Origin: Olivibacter sp036959255
GTDB taxonomy: Bacteria > Bacteroidota > Bacteroidia > Sphingobacteriales > Sphingobacteriaceae
DNA: 64,000 bases
Assembly (NCBI RefSeq): GCF_036959255.1
Contig: NZ_JAWMTI010000004.1
Coordinates: 248,001-312,000, forward strand
Direction of reading: 5' to 3'
The notes under the pieces are model-generated. The model was not told the origin of the DNA and made no database searches. It saw only the letters and a list, made by a program, of their open reading frames with translations. Below, piece by piece: positions 33,649 through 41,840 of this stretch. How positions within the stretch are numbered: the first letter of the stretch is position 1; each line of letters starts with the position of its first letter. Both the position numbers and the translations under genes were made by a program.

Positions 33649-34992
33649 ATGTCGCAATCATTTATCATTGCCTGCGAAGGCGGGAAACGGAAAATAGCTG
33701 AAATCCTCCTGGAAAAGCAGCAGGTTGATGTGCGCTATACAGACGAAAAAGGGCGTACCGCATTACATTATGCCGCACATCGTGGTTACCTTGATTTGGT
33801 GAAGCAATTAGTAGAATCGGGTGCCGATCTGAACTATGAAGATCACCGTGGAGAAACGCCGTTATATTTTGCATTATTGCAAAAGCAGAAACAAACTGCC
33901 TTGTTTCTAATGGATCAGGGCGCCAATGTGCAAATCAATGACTTTTTAGGAAACAGCTTATTGCATATTGCTGCGAGAACGGGACAACAAGAGGTAGCGG
34001 AGAAGCTGATTGCAGAAGGACTTGACATAAATGCACTGAATAATGAAGCGGAATCACCCTTATTAATCGCCGTGCAGTACAAGTATCCACCAATGGTGCA
34101 GCTTTTATTGGCTAATGGCGCAGAGGCAAATATCACTGATAAGCAAGGGAATACCGCCTTGAACCTAGCCGTTGAACAAAACTCGGTGCCTATTGTGAAT
34201 AAGCTTTTGGATAACGGAGCCGCGGTTAATATTTTGAATGACCACAGTGAGGGACCTCTACTTTTAGCAACGAAATTAGGGAATCGGCTGATTGCGCAAC
34301 GCTTGGTGGAACAAGGGGCGGATATTTTTGCTGAATCGGCGGAGGGTATATCTCCGGTATGGTATGTTTGCGGCAGTAATCAGAAAGAATTGCTGGGGCT
34401 ATTTCTTTCGAAAGGACTTTCTCCTGATTATGCAAGACCGGTTGATTCCTTTGATGGAAGAGATGGCGATTATATACAGAAATTAATTGCTAGAACCGGA
34501 ACCCGTACTTTTATATTGGGTTTTGAACCCCATTATGCAGGTGAAACTTTGCTTCAGGCTGCCGCTAAATTTGGTTATTTATCATTGGTAAAGCAATTAT
34601 TGGAGGCGGGTGCAGCTATCGATAAGCAGGATGCTACCGGGAATACGGCTTTACATTATGCCGCCGCTTATGGGAAAAAAGATGTTCTTCGATTTCTATT
34701 GACGCATGGGGCGGCCACCGATGTAGCAAATGCCTTGGAACAAAAACCGATCGATTATTCGAATATGCAGGGCTTTAATGAGATTACCGCTTTGCTGATC
34801 GATTTTGGCGCCAAATCGAACGACATCCCTGATGGACCTGTTAAAGCGGAAGCAACGAAGGTGGTTGTACAGACAGGAATGGATATGGCACAGAAGAAAC
34901 AAGCGCTTTTTGATCTGAAAGAGTTATTGGATGCCGGTATCATCAATCAGGAAGAATTTGATACGGAAAAGAATAAAATCCTGCAATCCTAA
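33649..34992 (+). CDS. Ankyrin repeat protein 2 with C-terminal SHOCT domain
   Basis: A 447-residue protein of about eleven ankyrin repeats (for example KGRTALHYAAHRGYLDLVKQ and LVESGADLNYEDHRGETPLY). The C-terminal 35 residues (KKQALFDLKELLDAGIINQE, then EFDTEKNKIL) match the short SHOCT domain, an oligomerisation module usually found at the ends of bacterial proteins. No signal peptide. It follows the first ankyrin gene by nine bases and precedes a small membrane protein by 17 bases, so three genes probably form one operon. The repeats diverge at 245-290, where a repeat is degenerate (RPVDSFDGRDGDY). Confidence 0.88.
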   Translation: MSQSFIIACEGGKRKIAEILLEKQQVDVRYTDEKGRTALHYAAHRGYLDLVKQLVESGADLNYEDHRGETPLYFALLQKQKQTALFLMDQGANVQINDFLGNSLLHIAARTGQQEVAEKLIAEGLDINALNNEAESPLLIAVQYKYPPMVQLLLANGAEANITDKQGNTALNLAVEQNSVPIVNKLLDNGAAVNILNDHSEGPLLLATKLGNRLIAQRLVEQGADIFAESAEGISPVWYVCGSNQKELLGLFLSKGLSPDYARPVDSFDGRDGDYIQKLIARTGTRTFILGFEPHYAGETLLQAAAKFGYLSLVKQLLEAGAAIDKQDATGNTALHYAAAYGKKDVLRFLLTHGAATDVANALEQKPIDYSNMQGFNEITALLIDFGAKSNDIPDGPVKAEATKVVVQTGMDMAQKKQALFDLKELLDAGIINQEEFDTEKNKILQS

Positions 34993-35009
34993 TCGTCTAT
35001 TGGAAGCTT

Positions 35010-35282
35010 ATGTTGATTTATCGAGGCTGGGGCGTGTTGGCCCTATTAATACCTATCCTGTGCGTAATCGTTGATATAGCTTTTTTTGGAGAAGCGGGAA
35101 ACTCAACCTTACGTGGTTTTCTTTATAGTCTTCTGGTATCGGGTATCCTTATCGTTCCGTTGGGGCTTTATCTGAAACGCCGGGGACGAAAGCACGATTT
35201 ATATTTCATACCCTTGTTTTTCTGGGGAATCGTGTGGATTGTGGTAGCGTTGGGATTTTTATTCGCGAAGGGACTCTTATAA
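35010..35282 (+). CDS. Small integral membrane protein
   Basis: A 90-residue protein with three predicted hydrophobic helices (about 7-25, 38-55, 66-87) and a basic loop KRRGRKHD between the second and third. No family recognised. It lies 17 bases after the second ankyrin gene, and might anchor or be regulated by it; this is inference from position only. Confidence 0.6.
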   Translation: MLIYRGWGVLALLIPILCVIVDIAFFGEAGNSTLRGFLYSLLVSGILIVPLGLYLKRRGRKHDLYFIPLFFWGIVWIVVALGFLFAKGLL

Positions 35283-35463
35283 ACGTTTTCAGAGCGTTTG
35301 GCGTTGCATTGTTCGTCACAAAAATGGCTTGACCTTAAGGCTTCATGGAGCCTGTTATTCACTTATGGTATGGCTTTTGAGCGATACTTCTGAGCGTTTG
35401 ACGGTTTGTTTGGACCGTTCAGACAAAAGAAAGTATAAATCTAGCGCGTTAAAGCTTGCGATC

Positions 35464-36126
35464 ATGAAAAAAGCAGTTCTATTTGGTGCCAATGGTTTTA
35501 TCGGCTCCTATCTTTTAACTTATTTGCTCGATAGTGCGGACTATGAGGTTGTAACCGTAGTTGTACGTAAAAAATTAACGATCCATCATCCGAAGCTAAA
35601 AGTTCTAATCGGCGACTATCATAGCCTATCAGGTCTAAAAGAAGATATTCAAGCGGATGAAATTTTTATTACACTGGGTACTACCAAGAGAAAGACGCCC
35701 GATTTGAAAGCTTATTATGAGATCGATCATGATTATCCGGTATTGGCTGCGAAAATTGCTCAGGAACAGGGAGCCAAAGCTGCTTTCTTGGTAACAGCTG
35801 TCGGAGCCAACGCTAAATCGGGGGTGTTCTATTTGAGAACTAAAGGTGATGTGGAACGCGATTTAATCGCATTGGATTTCGAGCGTGTGAGCATTTTTAG
35901 ACCCTCTATGCTTATGGGCAATCGAGAAGAAAACAGACCGTTGGAGCGATTTTTTATGGCGATATGGTGGTTTATCGGTCCGTTACTCATTGGGAAGGGG
36001 CTCGGGAAGTATCGGGGAATTAGTGGGCAAGAGGTGGCCAAGGCGATGATGAAAGCAGCAAAGAAACAAAGGGAGAAGCTAAAAATTTACCACTGGCGCG
36101 ATATGCGTAATCTATGGATACTTTAG
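35464..36126 (+). CDS. NAD(P)-binding Rossmann-fold protein (atypical SDR, HTATIP2-like)
   Basis: A 220-residue single-domain Rossmann protein. GANGFIGSYLLTYLL is the glycine-rich dinucleotide-binding loop. ITLGTTKRKTPDLKAYYEID, LVTAVGANAKSGVFYLRTKG and VSIFRPSMLMGNREENRP follow the pattern of small atypical SDRs annotated as oxidoreductases or epimerase-like. The YxxxK catalytic pair is seen as YLRTK. I start at the ATG at 35464; the frame extends back to 35329 but the extra 45 residues are Cys/Arg-rich and unlike the family. Substrate unknown. Confidence 0.8.
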   Translation: MKKAVLFGANGFIGSYLLTYLLDSADYEVVTVVVRKKLTIHHPKLKVLIGDYHSLSGLKEDIQADEIFITLGTTKRKTPDLKAYYEIDHDYPVLAAKIAQEQGAKAAFLVTAVGANAKSGVFYLRTKGDVERDLIALDFERVSIFRPSMLMGNREENRPLERFFMAIWWFIGPLLIGKGLGKYRGISGQEVAKAMMKAAKKQREKLKIYHWRDMRNLWIL

Positions 36127-36324
36127 AAAAGCAAGTATAGCCAGCCATAAATTATGGAATTAATGTAGGAAGTAGCACTCTTACACTTCTTATCGTTAAA
36201 CAGTGGCCGATACATTTTGAAATGCGTTTTTATTCGGTTTGTTTACAAATACAAATATTAGAAAAAATTAATTTCATATTATCAAAATGTTAAGCCAAAT
36301 TTGCAAATGTTTTTTTGAGAGGAG

Positions 36325-37050
36325 ATGGAACCGTTAATTCAAATGGAATACCCGGCAACCATTACCTGGAAACAGGCAATGCAAAGCTGGGCTTTTAAAA
36401 GTTGGCTGATTGCCGGTCATCTTTTATTTATTGTGCTTTTATTTGTGCTGCCCCGTTTTTTCGATCATATCGAGCTTCGGGATGGCCTGCCCTTATATGA
36501 TCCCTTATTAAATCTTTTACCCGCAGTGGATTTATCTACACCCATATTTGTCTGCATATGGGGCATGACGGCCTTGCTCTTATATCGCTGCCTTTCCAGT
36601 CCAGCCATTATGATCACGGCTTTATACGGCTTTTTATTCGTTGTATTGATGCGGATGTTGACGATTTCTATGATTGCGTTGGACCCACCGGGTGGATTGA
36701 TCCCTTTGATAGACCCATTAAGTAATATTGCTTACGGAAAAGCAGGCTTTATCACAAAAGATCTCTTTTTCTCTGGTCATACCTCCACCATGTTTCTCGT
36801 GTTTTTGTGTTTACCTAACAGATGGGATAAGCTGATCGCATTATTGGCCACCTTCCTGGTCGGGAGCATGGTACTGATTCAACATGTGCATTACAGCATA
36901 GACGTGCTGGCGGCCCCTCTCTTTACGTGGTGTTGTTTTTGGTTAGGGCGTGAGATTGCACTAAGTGGTTGGTATAAGGCGGCCTATTTGGCTTTGGCAA
37001 AAGAAAAAATAGGCGTTCCCATGGCTACGACTGAGCTTCGTAAGCTATAA
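36325..37050 (+). CDS. PAP2-related membrane protein (sphingomyelin-synthase-like, PAP2_C)
   Basis: A 241-residue membrane protein with about six hydrophobic helices. Two PAP2_C motifs are visible: FSGHTSTMFLVFLCLP (catalytic His after SG) and HVHYSIDVLAAPLFTWC (second His and Asp). The first canonical PAP2 motif (KX6RP) is absent, as expected for the sphingomyelin-synthase-related branch, which transfers or removes lipid phosphate head groups. Sphingobacteriaceae make sphingolipids, so a head-group role is plausible but unproven. Its 3' end overlaps the convergent small gene by 26 bases. Confidence 0.75.
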   Translation: MEPLIQMEYPATITWKQAMQSWAFKSWLIAGHLLFIVLLFVLPRFFDHIELRDGLPLYDPLLNLLPAVDLSTPIFVCIWGMTALLLYRCLSSPAIMITALYGFLFVVLMRMLTISMIALDPPGGLIPLIDPLSNIAYGKAGFITKDLFFSGHTSTMFLVFLCLPNRWDKLIALLATFLVGSMVLIQHVHYSIDVLAAPLFTWCCFWLGREIALSGWYKAAYLALAKEKIGVPMATTELRKL

Positions 37051-37261
37051 TTTCTTTGCCAATGGCGTTGATTTCGTCATCAGCCTCAAAGCGAGGTAGT
37101 TCGGTCTCCGGGTCTAACTTAATCCAACTATTTGCTGTGTCCTTCATCACTTTCATGTATTCGATACCATCTTTGTATACGGTATAGATATCCTCTTCTT
37201 CAGGAAAGATCGCGTAATCAATGTGATTAAGGGTGATATCAAAAGGTTCTTTCGTTTGCAT
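37025..37261 (-). CDS. Small conserved-looking acidic protein
   Basis: 78 residues, acidic (FPEEEDIYTVYKDGIEYM, ETELPRFEADDEINAIG), no signal or membrane segment. It has the look of the small hypothetical proteins common in this family, but no named domain is recognised. It overlaps the PAP2-related gene tail to tail by 26 bases and is divergent from the META lipoprotein gene with about 137 bases between. Confidence 0.55.
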   Translation of the reverse strand: MQTKEPFDITLNHIDYAIFPEEEDIYTVYKDGIEYMKVMKDTANSWIKLDPETELPRFEADDEINAIGKEIIAYEAQS

Positions 37262-37398
37262 GATAATCTTTTGTTACAAAGTTAAGAAATTCCCTTATAA
37301 CTATTTTTATGGAAGCCTTGTACAGAAATACAATACAAACTTTTTATACCTAAACCTGTTATGCAGAAAATGGTCTTATCTCAATAAACAATTATTAC

Positions 37399-37830
37399 AT
37401 GAAGAAAACTTTTATGCTAATGATGGTGCTCGCCGTAGTCCTCGCGGCTTGTACCGCAAAAAAAAATGTAACAAAAGGAAAGGATGCACTGAACGGGACC
37501 TGGGAGTTAGGTTACATAAGTGGTCCACGGATTGCTTTTGAAGGTTTGTATCCTAATAAAAAGCCATTTATAAAAATTGAAGTAGACAGCAACCGAATAA
37601 GTGGCAATACGAGCTGTAATAACTTTTTTGGAAAACTGAATCGCGAGGGTCATAATATAAGCTTTAAAGAAGGTTTGGGAATGACTAAAATGTTGTGCGA
37701 AGGACAGGGCGAGCCTACATTTATAAGCACGCTTGAGAAAATAAATCGCTATGATATTACGGACGAAGGAAAAACACTCCACTTTATTGTGGGAGATATA
37801 GCCATGATGCGATTTAAGCGAGTGAACTAG
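37399..37830 (+). CDS. META-domain lipoprotein (HslJ-like)
   Basis: A 143-residue lipoprotein with lipobox VLAAC (Cys18). The mature part is a META domain: LNGTWELGYISG at its start, NRISGNTSCNNFFGKL in the middle (the family G-x-x-x-C/G-x-N-x-[FY] signature), and a terminal MMRFKRV strand. META proteins such as HslJ are linked to novobiocin resistance and heat response in E. coli, but most have no known function. Monocistronic by spacing. Confidence 0.87.
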   Translation: MKKTFMLMMVLAVVLAACTAKKNVTKGKDALNGTWELGYISGPRIAFEGLYPNKKPFIKIEVDSNRISGNTSCNNFFGKLNREGHNISFKEGLGMTKMLCEGQGEPTFISTLEKINRYDITDEGKTLHFIVGDIAMMRFKRVN

Positions 37831-37888
37831 TTTGTCTAGAAAATGAAGTCTTTGCCACGGGTGCTTGTTTCTTCCGTTAAAAATTTCG

Positions 37889-37896
37889 TACCTTGG
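37889..37896 (+). promoter_or_regulatory. Putative -7 box TACCTTGG for the THX gene
   Basis: Seven of eight bases agree with TAnnTTTG, with a TTG at 37865-37867 about 21 bases upstream as a -33 candidate. The predicted start of transcription would give a leader of about 45 bases to the THX ATG. Confidence 0.4.
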
Positions 37897-37947
37897 GCTT
37901 ATCACTTTTTATTAACTAGGTTTTATTAAAAAAATAAACAATTCAGT

Positions 37948-38091
37948 ATGGGAAAAGGAGATAAAAAAACAAGACGAGGGAAGATCACGATGGGTTCATT
38001 CGGAAAAACTAGACCTCATAAGCGAAAGAAAACAGTTGCTCTAACAGCAGCAGAGGAAAAGGCTCCAAGAGCTAAAAATAAAAAGGGTTGA
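37948..38091 (+). CDS. 30S ribosomal protein THX (47 residues)
   Basis: A short, strongly basic frame beginning MGKGDKKTRRGKITMGSFGK then TRPHKRKK and ending in an Ala/Lys-rich tail (APRAKNKKG). The first 25 residues match the THX (Thx / S31e-type) small-subunit protein, whose Bacteroidota versions begin MGKGD.KT.RGKI. It fits into the head of the 30S subunit. The stop codon lies inside a perfect palindrome that serves as terminator, and the gene has its own promoter-like box. Length is too short for many automatic gene callers. Confidence 0.85.
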   Translation: MGKGDKKTRRGKITMGSFGKTRPHKRKKTVALTAAEEKAPRAKNKKG

Positions 38092-38109
38092 TCATATGAT
38101 CAACCCTTT
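38082..38109. terminator. Perfect 14-bp palindrome overlapping the THX stop
   Basis: AAAGGGTTGATCAT (38082-38095) followed immediately by ATGATCAACCCTTT (38096-38109). It covers the TGA at 38089-38091 and lies 22 bases from the stop of the convergent OmpH-like gene, so it probably terminates both. Confidence 0.7.
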
Positions 38110-38131
38110 CCTATTAAAACCTGACTGGTCA

Positions 38132-38740
38132 TTATTTCTTTTCCTTTTTGTATTCAGTATTTAGGCCATCTACCACTTCCTTTGTGATTTCCAAGCTTTC
38201 ATCTGCAAATAACACTCCCGGATTTCCTTTGGAGTATGTCAATACAAATTTATAACCCTTATCTTTAGCGTGCGATTTAAGATAGTCAGCTACCTTGTTG
38301 TAGAGCTTTTCTTGTTCTTGCGCTTCATCGTTAGCGAATGATTGATTCGCATTCTGATTAAATTTGCCAAGCTCCTCTTGTTTACGTGCTAAACGTTCCT
38401 CCGTGCTTTGACGCTGTTCTGCGCTCATAGTTGCAGCACCCTTTTGATACTCGGCTACCTCACGTTGAAAAGCATTTCCTTTCGCTTGCAACTCTCCTTG
38501 CGTCTTCTTTGCTTTTTCCTGTAGTTTCGCTTGCATATCTTTAAAATACTCATAATTTGCCAATAGCGAGTCAGAGTTTACATATACAATTTGTCCACTG
38601 GTGGAAGTAGCAGCCGTACTATCGTTACCAGCCTTTGTCGTTGCTTTTTGATTGCCGGCATTATTGCAGCTAGCCATTGCCGTTGTTAATATAAGGCCAA
38701 AAGCGATCTTAGCCAAAGGTGAGAATCGTTTATTCATCAT
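38132..38740 (-). CDS. OmpH/Skp-like periplasmic lipoprotein
   Basis: Skp-family proteins chaperone outer-membrane proteins across the periplasm. The protein is about 202 residues from the ATG at 38740. A lipobox-like TAMASC ends the signal, then a Thr/Ala/Ser-rich linker. IVYVNSDSLLANYEYFKDMQ is the family's first strand, a long coiled-coil arm rich in Lys/Glu/Gln follows (residues about 70-150), and the C-terminal strand is KFVLTYSKGNPGVLFADESL. ATGs at 38755, 38740 and 38737 are possible. The promoter box at 38773-38780 leaves too little leader for 38755, so 38740 or 38737 is preferred. Confidence 0.85.
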   Translation of the reverse strand: MMNKRFSPLAKIAFGLILTTAMASCNNAGNQKATTKAGNDSTAATSTSGQIVYVNSDSLLANYEYFKDMQAKLQEKAKKTQGELQAKGNAFQREVAEYQKGAATMSAEQRQSTEERLARKQEELGKFNQNANQSFANDEAQEQEKLYNKVADYLKSHAKDKGYKFVLTYSKGNPGVLFADESLEITKEVVDGLNTEYKKEKK

Positions 38741-38772
38741 AAAATTGTTTAACATTCTTTTTTAATAAAACG

Positions 38773-38802
38773 CAAATATAGAACTAATCGTTTATTAACC
38801 AA
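38773..38802 (-). promoter_or_regulatory. Promoter of the OmpH-like gene
   Basis: On the minus strand a TATATTTG box (38780-38773) agrees fully with the TAnnTTTG -7 consensus, with TTG (38802-38800) 19 bases upstream as the -33 element. This is the best-matching promoter in the window. Confidence 0.55.
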
Positions 38803-38926
38803 TAAAAAACTGTCATGTGAAATTTTTTACACCGCATTCATAACAAGATCACACGATTGACGTATCTATTGGATAAAAGTATCCATTTTCATATGTTTGT
38901 CGCAATTTATAAACTTTATTATTCCT

Positions 38927-40108
38927 ATGTTTCTGTTCTCGAATAAGCAATGCAAGAAATTGCTTCACGTTGCACTGAATAAACGTTTTGTATTTATTCT
39001 TTTCATTTTGATAGCCGTTGCGACTGCGTGGAAACAATATGTACATGGCACTTATAATAATTATTTAATATTTAAATACGTATTTGAGCATAGCTTGAGA
39101 GGAGTGGATTTATATGCAGAATACCCAGATGAATACTTTGATAGTAATCATTACGGCCCCATCTTCGCTTTAATTGTTGCACCTTTTGCGCTATTGCCTA
39201 ATGCCATTGGCATGGTATTATGGAATATTGTTAATGTCATTGTGCTATGGTTGGGCATTTATAGCTTGCCTCTTCATGATAAAAACAAGGCATTGGTTGC
39301 ATTAACTTGTTCGCACGAGATATTAACGTCGCTCCTTAGCTTTCAGTTTAATGTAGGCCTTACCGGTTTAATTCTGCTCAGTTTTTCTTGGATAGAGAAA
39401 CAGCAGGAGTTTAAATCGGCTCTGATGATTGTTGTGGGTACCTTGGTAAAGCTTTATGGCATTGTGGGACTAGCATTCTTTTTCTTTTGTAAGAACAAGG
39501 TACGATTTATTGTCAGCGGTCTTTTTCTTTTGCTTGTATTGCCACTTACATCCGCACTGATTACAGATATGAAATATACTGTTTTTGCTTATCAAGATTG
39601 GTATCATTCGTTGGTGTTCAAGAATAGCCAGAACGTTACACTGGGTTCCATGCAAGATATATCGCTGATGGGAATAGTAAGAAGAATAAGCAGAAATCCC
39701 ACCCTCCCGAATACTCCTTTTTTGCTGGGTGGTCTGATTTTGTTCGTTTTGCCATATTTAAGAGTACAGCAATATAAGTTTAAAGCATTTAAGCTGATGC
39801 TGTTGTCATCTGTTCTTATTTTTACTGTCATTTTTAGTAGTGGATCAGAATCCCCAACGTATATTATCGCCATGATCGGAGTAGCTCTTTGGTTCTTTAT
39901 ACAGCCTTCGTCAAGAAAAGCCTGGGTCCCATCTCTTTTTGTTTTTGCCCTGCTCTTGACAAGCTTTTCCCCTTCTGATCTCTTTCCAAGATATTTGAGA
40001 GAGAATTATATTATTCCCTACTCGTTAAAAGCACTCCCCTGCGTGCTTATTTGGTTTGTTATCACCTATCAGATGATGACTGTCAATTTTGAAGATTACA
40101 GCGATTAA
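38927..40108 (+). CDS. GT87-family polyprenyl-phosphate-dependent mannosyltransferase-like protein
   Basis: A multi-spanning membrane protein of 393 residues from the ATG at 38927. A TTG-started frame to 38897 is possible but adds only ten hydrophobic residues. The first periplasmic loop carries LRGVDLYAEYPDEYFDSNHYG and PIFALIVAPFALLP, the conserved pattern of the GT-C fold GT87 / DUF2029 family, which uses polyprenyl-phosphate sugars on the outer face of the membrane. Eight or more hydrophobic helices follow. It heads an operon whose next gene makes such a lipid-linked donor, supporting the role. Sugar identity is not determined. Confidence 0.8.
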   Translation: MFLFSNKQCKKLLHVALNKRFVFILFILIAVATAWKQYVHGTYNNYLIFKYVFEHSLRGVDLYAEYPDEYFDSNHYGPIFALIVAPFALLPNAIGMVLWNIVNVIVLWLGIYSLPLHDKNKALVALTCSHEILTSLLSFQFNVGLTGLILLSFSWIEKQQEFKSALMIVVGTLVKLYGIVGLAFFFFCKNKVRFIVSGLFLLLVLPLTSALITDMKYTVFAYQDWYHSLVFKNSQNVTLGSMQDISLMGIVRRISRNPTLPNTPFLLGGLILFVLPYLRVQQYKFKAFKLMLLSSVLIFTVIFSSGSESPTYIIAMIGVALWFFIQPSSRKAWVPSLFVFALLLTSFSPSDLFPRYLRENYIIPYSLKALPCVLIWFVITYQMMTVNFEDYSD

Positions 40109-40110
40109 TT

Positions 40111-41046
40111 ATGAATAAAAAGAAAACGATATCTATTGTTATACCAGCTTATAACGAAGCAGAGAATATACCTGTAATTGCGCAACGAATACAAGAGGTG
40201 TTTCAGTCGTTGCCAGGGTACGATTACGAAATTATTTTTGTGGCAGATGGATGCACTGATAATTCGCTTGAAATAATAAAAGGTTTAGGCAAAGAGGCAA
40301 GTGTCTTTTACCTGGAATTTTCGCGTAATTTTGGGCATCAGTTAGCGATTAAAGCGGGATTGGATTATGCAAAAGGTGACGGGATCATAAGCATGGACTG
40401 CGACTTGCAGCACCCGCCTGAACTGATTCCTCAATTGATCGGTAAATGGGAAGAGGGTTATGAGGTTGTCTACACCATTCGAAAAGAAGATAAACTTCTA
40501 CCCTATGAAAAACGTATTACTTCGAAACTTTATTATAGGGTGCTAAATAAATTGTCTTCCGTTGAATTGGAGGCAGGATCAGCAGATTTTAGATTGCTTG
40601 ATCGGAAAGTTGTAAATGTGCTTAAACGTTTTGAAGAGAATGAACCGTTTTTGCGTGGTTTAGTAAAATGGCTGGGTTTTTCCCAGTATGCCATTTGTTA
40701 CGAACCTGCCCAGCGTTTTGCAGGAAAAACGAAATATAGTATAAAAATAATGATGCGATTGGCGCTTCAAGGTGTGACATCCTTTTCGATAAAGCCCTTG
40801 TATATGATGGTTTATCTCGGATTCCTCTTTTCCAGTCTGTCTGTTTTATACATACCTTATGTGATTTATGCTATTTGCTCTGGGCATGGTGTTTCCGGTT
40901 GGGCATCATTGATAATGACAGTCGTTTTTTTTGGTGGTTTACAACTTATTATTTTAGGTATTATTGGCGTATATATAGGAAAAATGTTTATGCAAACTAA
41001 AACGAGGCCAAATTACATTGTTCGTTCAACAAACATTAAAGATTAA
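40111..41046 (+). CDS. GtrB/DPM-like GT2 that charges polyprenyl phosphate
   Basis: A 311-residue GT2 enzyme with IVIPAYNEAENIPVIAQRI, FVADGCTDNSLEII and the metal site SMDCDLQHPPELIPQLI, then FLRGLVKWLGFSQY. Two C-terminal transmembrane helices (about 228-255 and 265-292) anchor it, as in GtrB / ArnC-type enzymes that transfer a sugar from a nucleotide donor to undecaprenyl phosphate. It starts two bases after the GT87 stop. Together the two could make and use one lipid-linked sugar. Confidence 0.87.
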   Translation: MNKKKTISIVIPAYNEAENIPVIAQRIQEVFQSLPGYDYEIIFVADGCTDNSLEIIKGLGKEASVFYLEFSRNFGHQLAIKAGLDYAKGDGIISMDCDLQHPPELIPQLIGKWEEGYEVVYTIRKEDKLLPYEKRITSKLYYRVLNKLSSVELEAGSADFRLLDRKVVNVLKRFEENEPFLRGLVKWLGFSQYAICYEPAQRFAGKTKYSIKIMMRLALQGVTSFSIKPLYMMVYLGFLFSSLSVLYIPYVIYAICSGHGVSGWASLIMTVVFFGGLQLIILGIIGVYIGKMFMQTKTRPNYIVRSTNIKD

Positions 41047-41051
41047 TTGTT

Positions 41052-41840
41052 TTGATACTGTTGAGTTTTGACATCGAAGAATTCGATATGCCTTTTGAAT
41101 ATGGCAGAGATATTACATTTGAAGATCAAATTGCCATATCCGTTACGGGTAGCAATAAGATACTGGATTTATTAGCTGAACATAGCATAAGGGCAACTTT
41201 TTTTAGCACAGTCGTGTTTGCACAGCATGCTGCCCAAGTTATAAAGCGTATCATTGATGAAGGGCATGAATTAGCCTCTCATGGGTATTATCACACTAGC
41301 TTTGATAACACCCATTTGGCTTTATCCAAGACTGAATTGGAATACCTAAGTGGTAAATCTATCAACGGTTATCGGATGGCCAGAATGCAGCCTGTTGAAG
41401 AATCGGCCATCGAAAAAGCGGGCTATAAATATAACAGTTCAATTAATCCAACTTGGCTGCCTGGAAGATATAACAATTTAAATAAGCCACGAGCTTGTTT
41501 TAGGCAAGGTAGTGTGTGGCAAATTCCAGCCTCGGTAAGCCCGCTATTAAGATTTCCACTTTTTTGGCTGGCATTTCATAATTTACCACTCGGTTTATAT
41601 TATTTTCTAGCAAAGAGAACGATCCGTAAAGATAAGTATCTTAATGTCTATTTTCATCCATGGGAATTTACTGATCTGGATGATTATAAACGTTTTGGCT
41701 TCCCTGGTTATGTCAGAAAGAACACAGGCGATTTAATGATCCGGAGGATGAATGATTTTGTTAATCGATTGCTGAAAGACAATTTTAGTTTTGGCACATT
41801 CAGTGAATTTGTAAATACACTTCCATCAGGCAATCTATGA
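41052..41840 (+). CDS. Polysaccharide deacetylase-like protein, TTG start
   Basis: A 262-residue NodB-type carbohydrate esterase: ILLSFDIEEFDMP (catalytic Asp pair), IRATFFSTVVFAQHA, the metal-binding SHGYYHTSF motif (His-x3-His) and YFHPWEFTDL near the C-terminus. Compared with NodB enzymes the order and motifs are intact, so it is probably active in removing N- or O-acetyl groups from a sugar. No ATG precedes the catalytic SFDIEEF, so the TTG at 41052 is taken as start. It lies five bases after the GtrB-like gene and overlaps the next by four bases. Confidence 0.85.
   Translation: MILLSFDIEEFDMPFEYGRDITFEDQIAISVTGSNKILDLLAEHSIRATFFSTVVFAQHAAQVIKRIIDEGHELASHGYYHTSFDNTHLALSKTELEYLSGKSINGYRMARMQPVEESAIEKAGYKYNSSINPTWLPGRYNNLNKPRACFRQGSVWQIPASVSPLLRFPLFWLAFHNLPLGLYYFLAKRTIRKDKYLNVYFHPWEFTDLDDYKRFGFPGYVRKNTGDLMIRRMNDFVNRLLKDNFSFGTFSEFVNTLPSGNL

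Noticed and set aside
32440..34992. Toxin-immunity or effector system based on ankyrin genes
   Set aside because: No toxin domain, secretion signal or typical neighbour.
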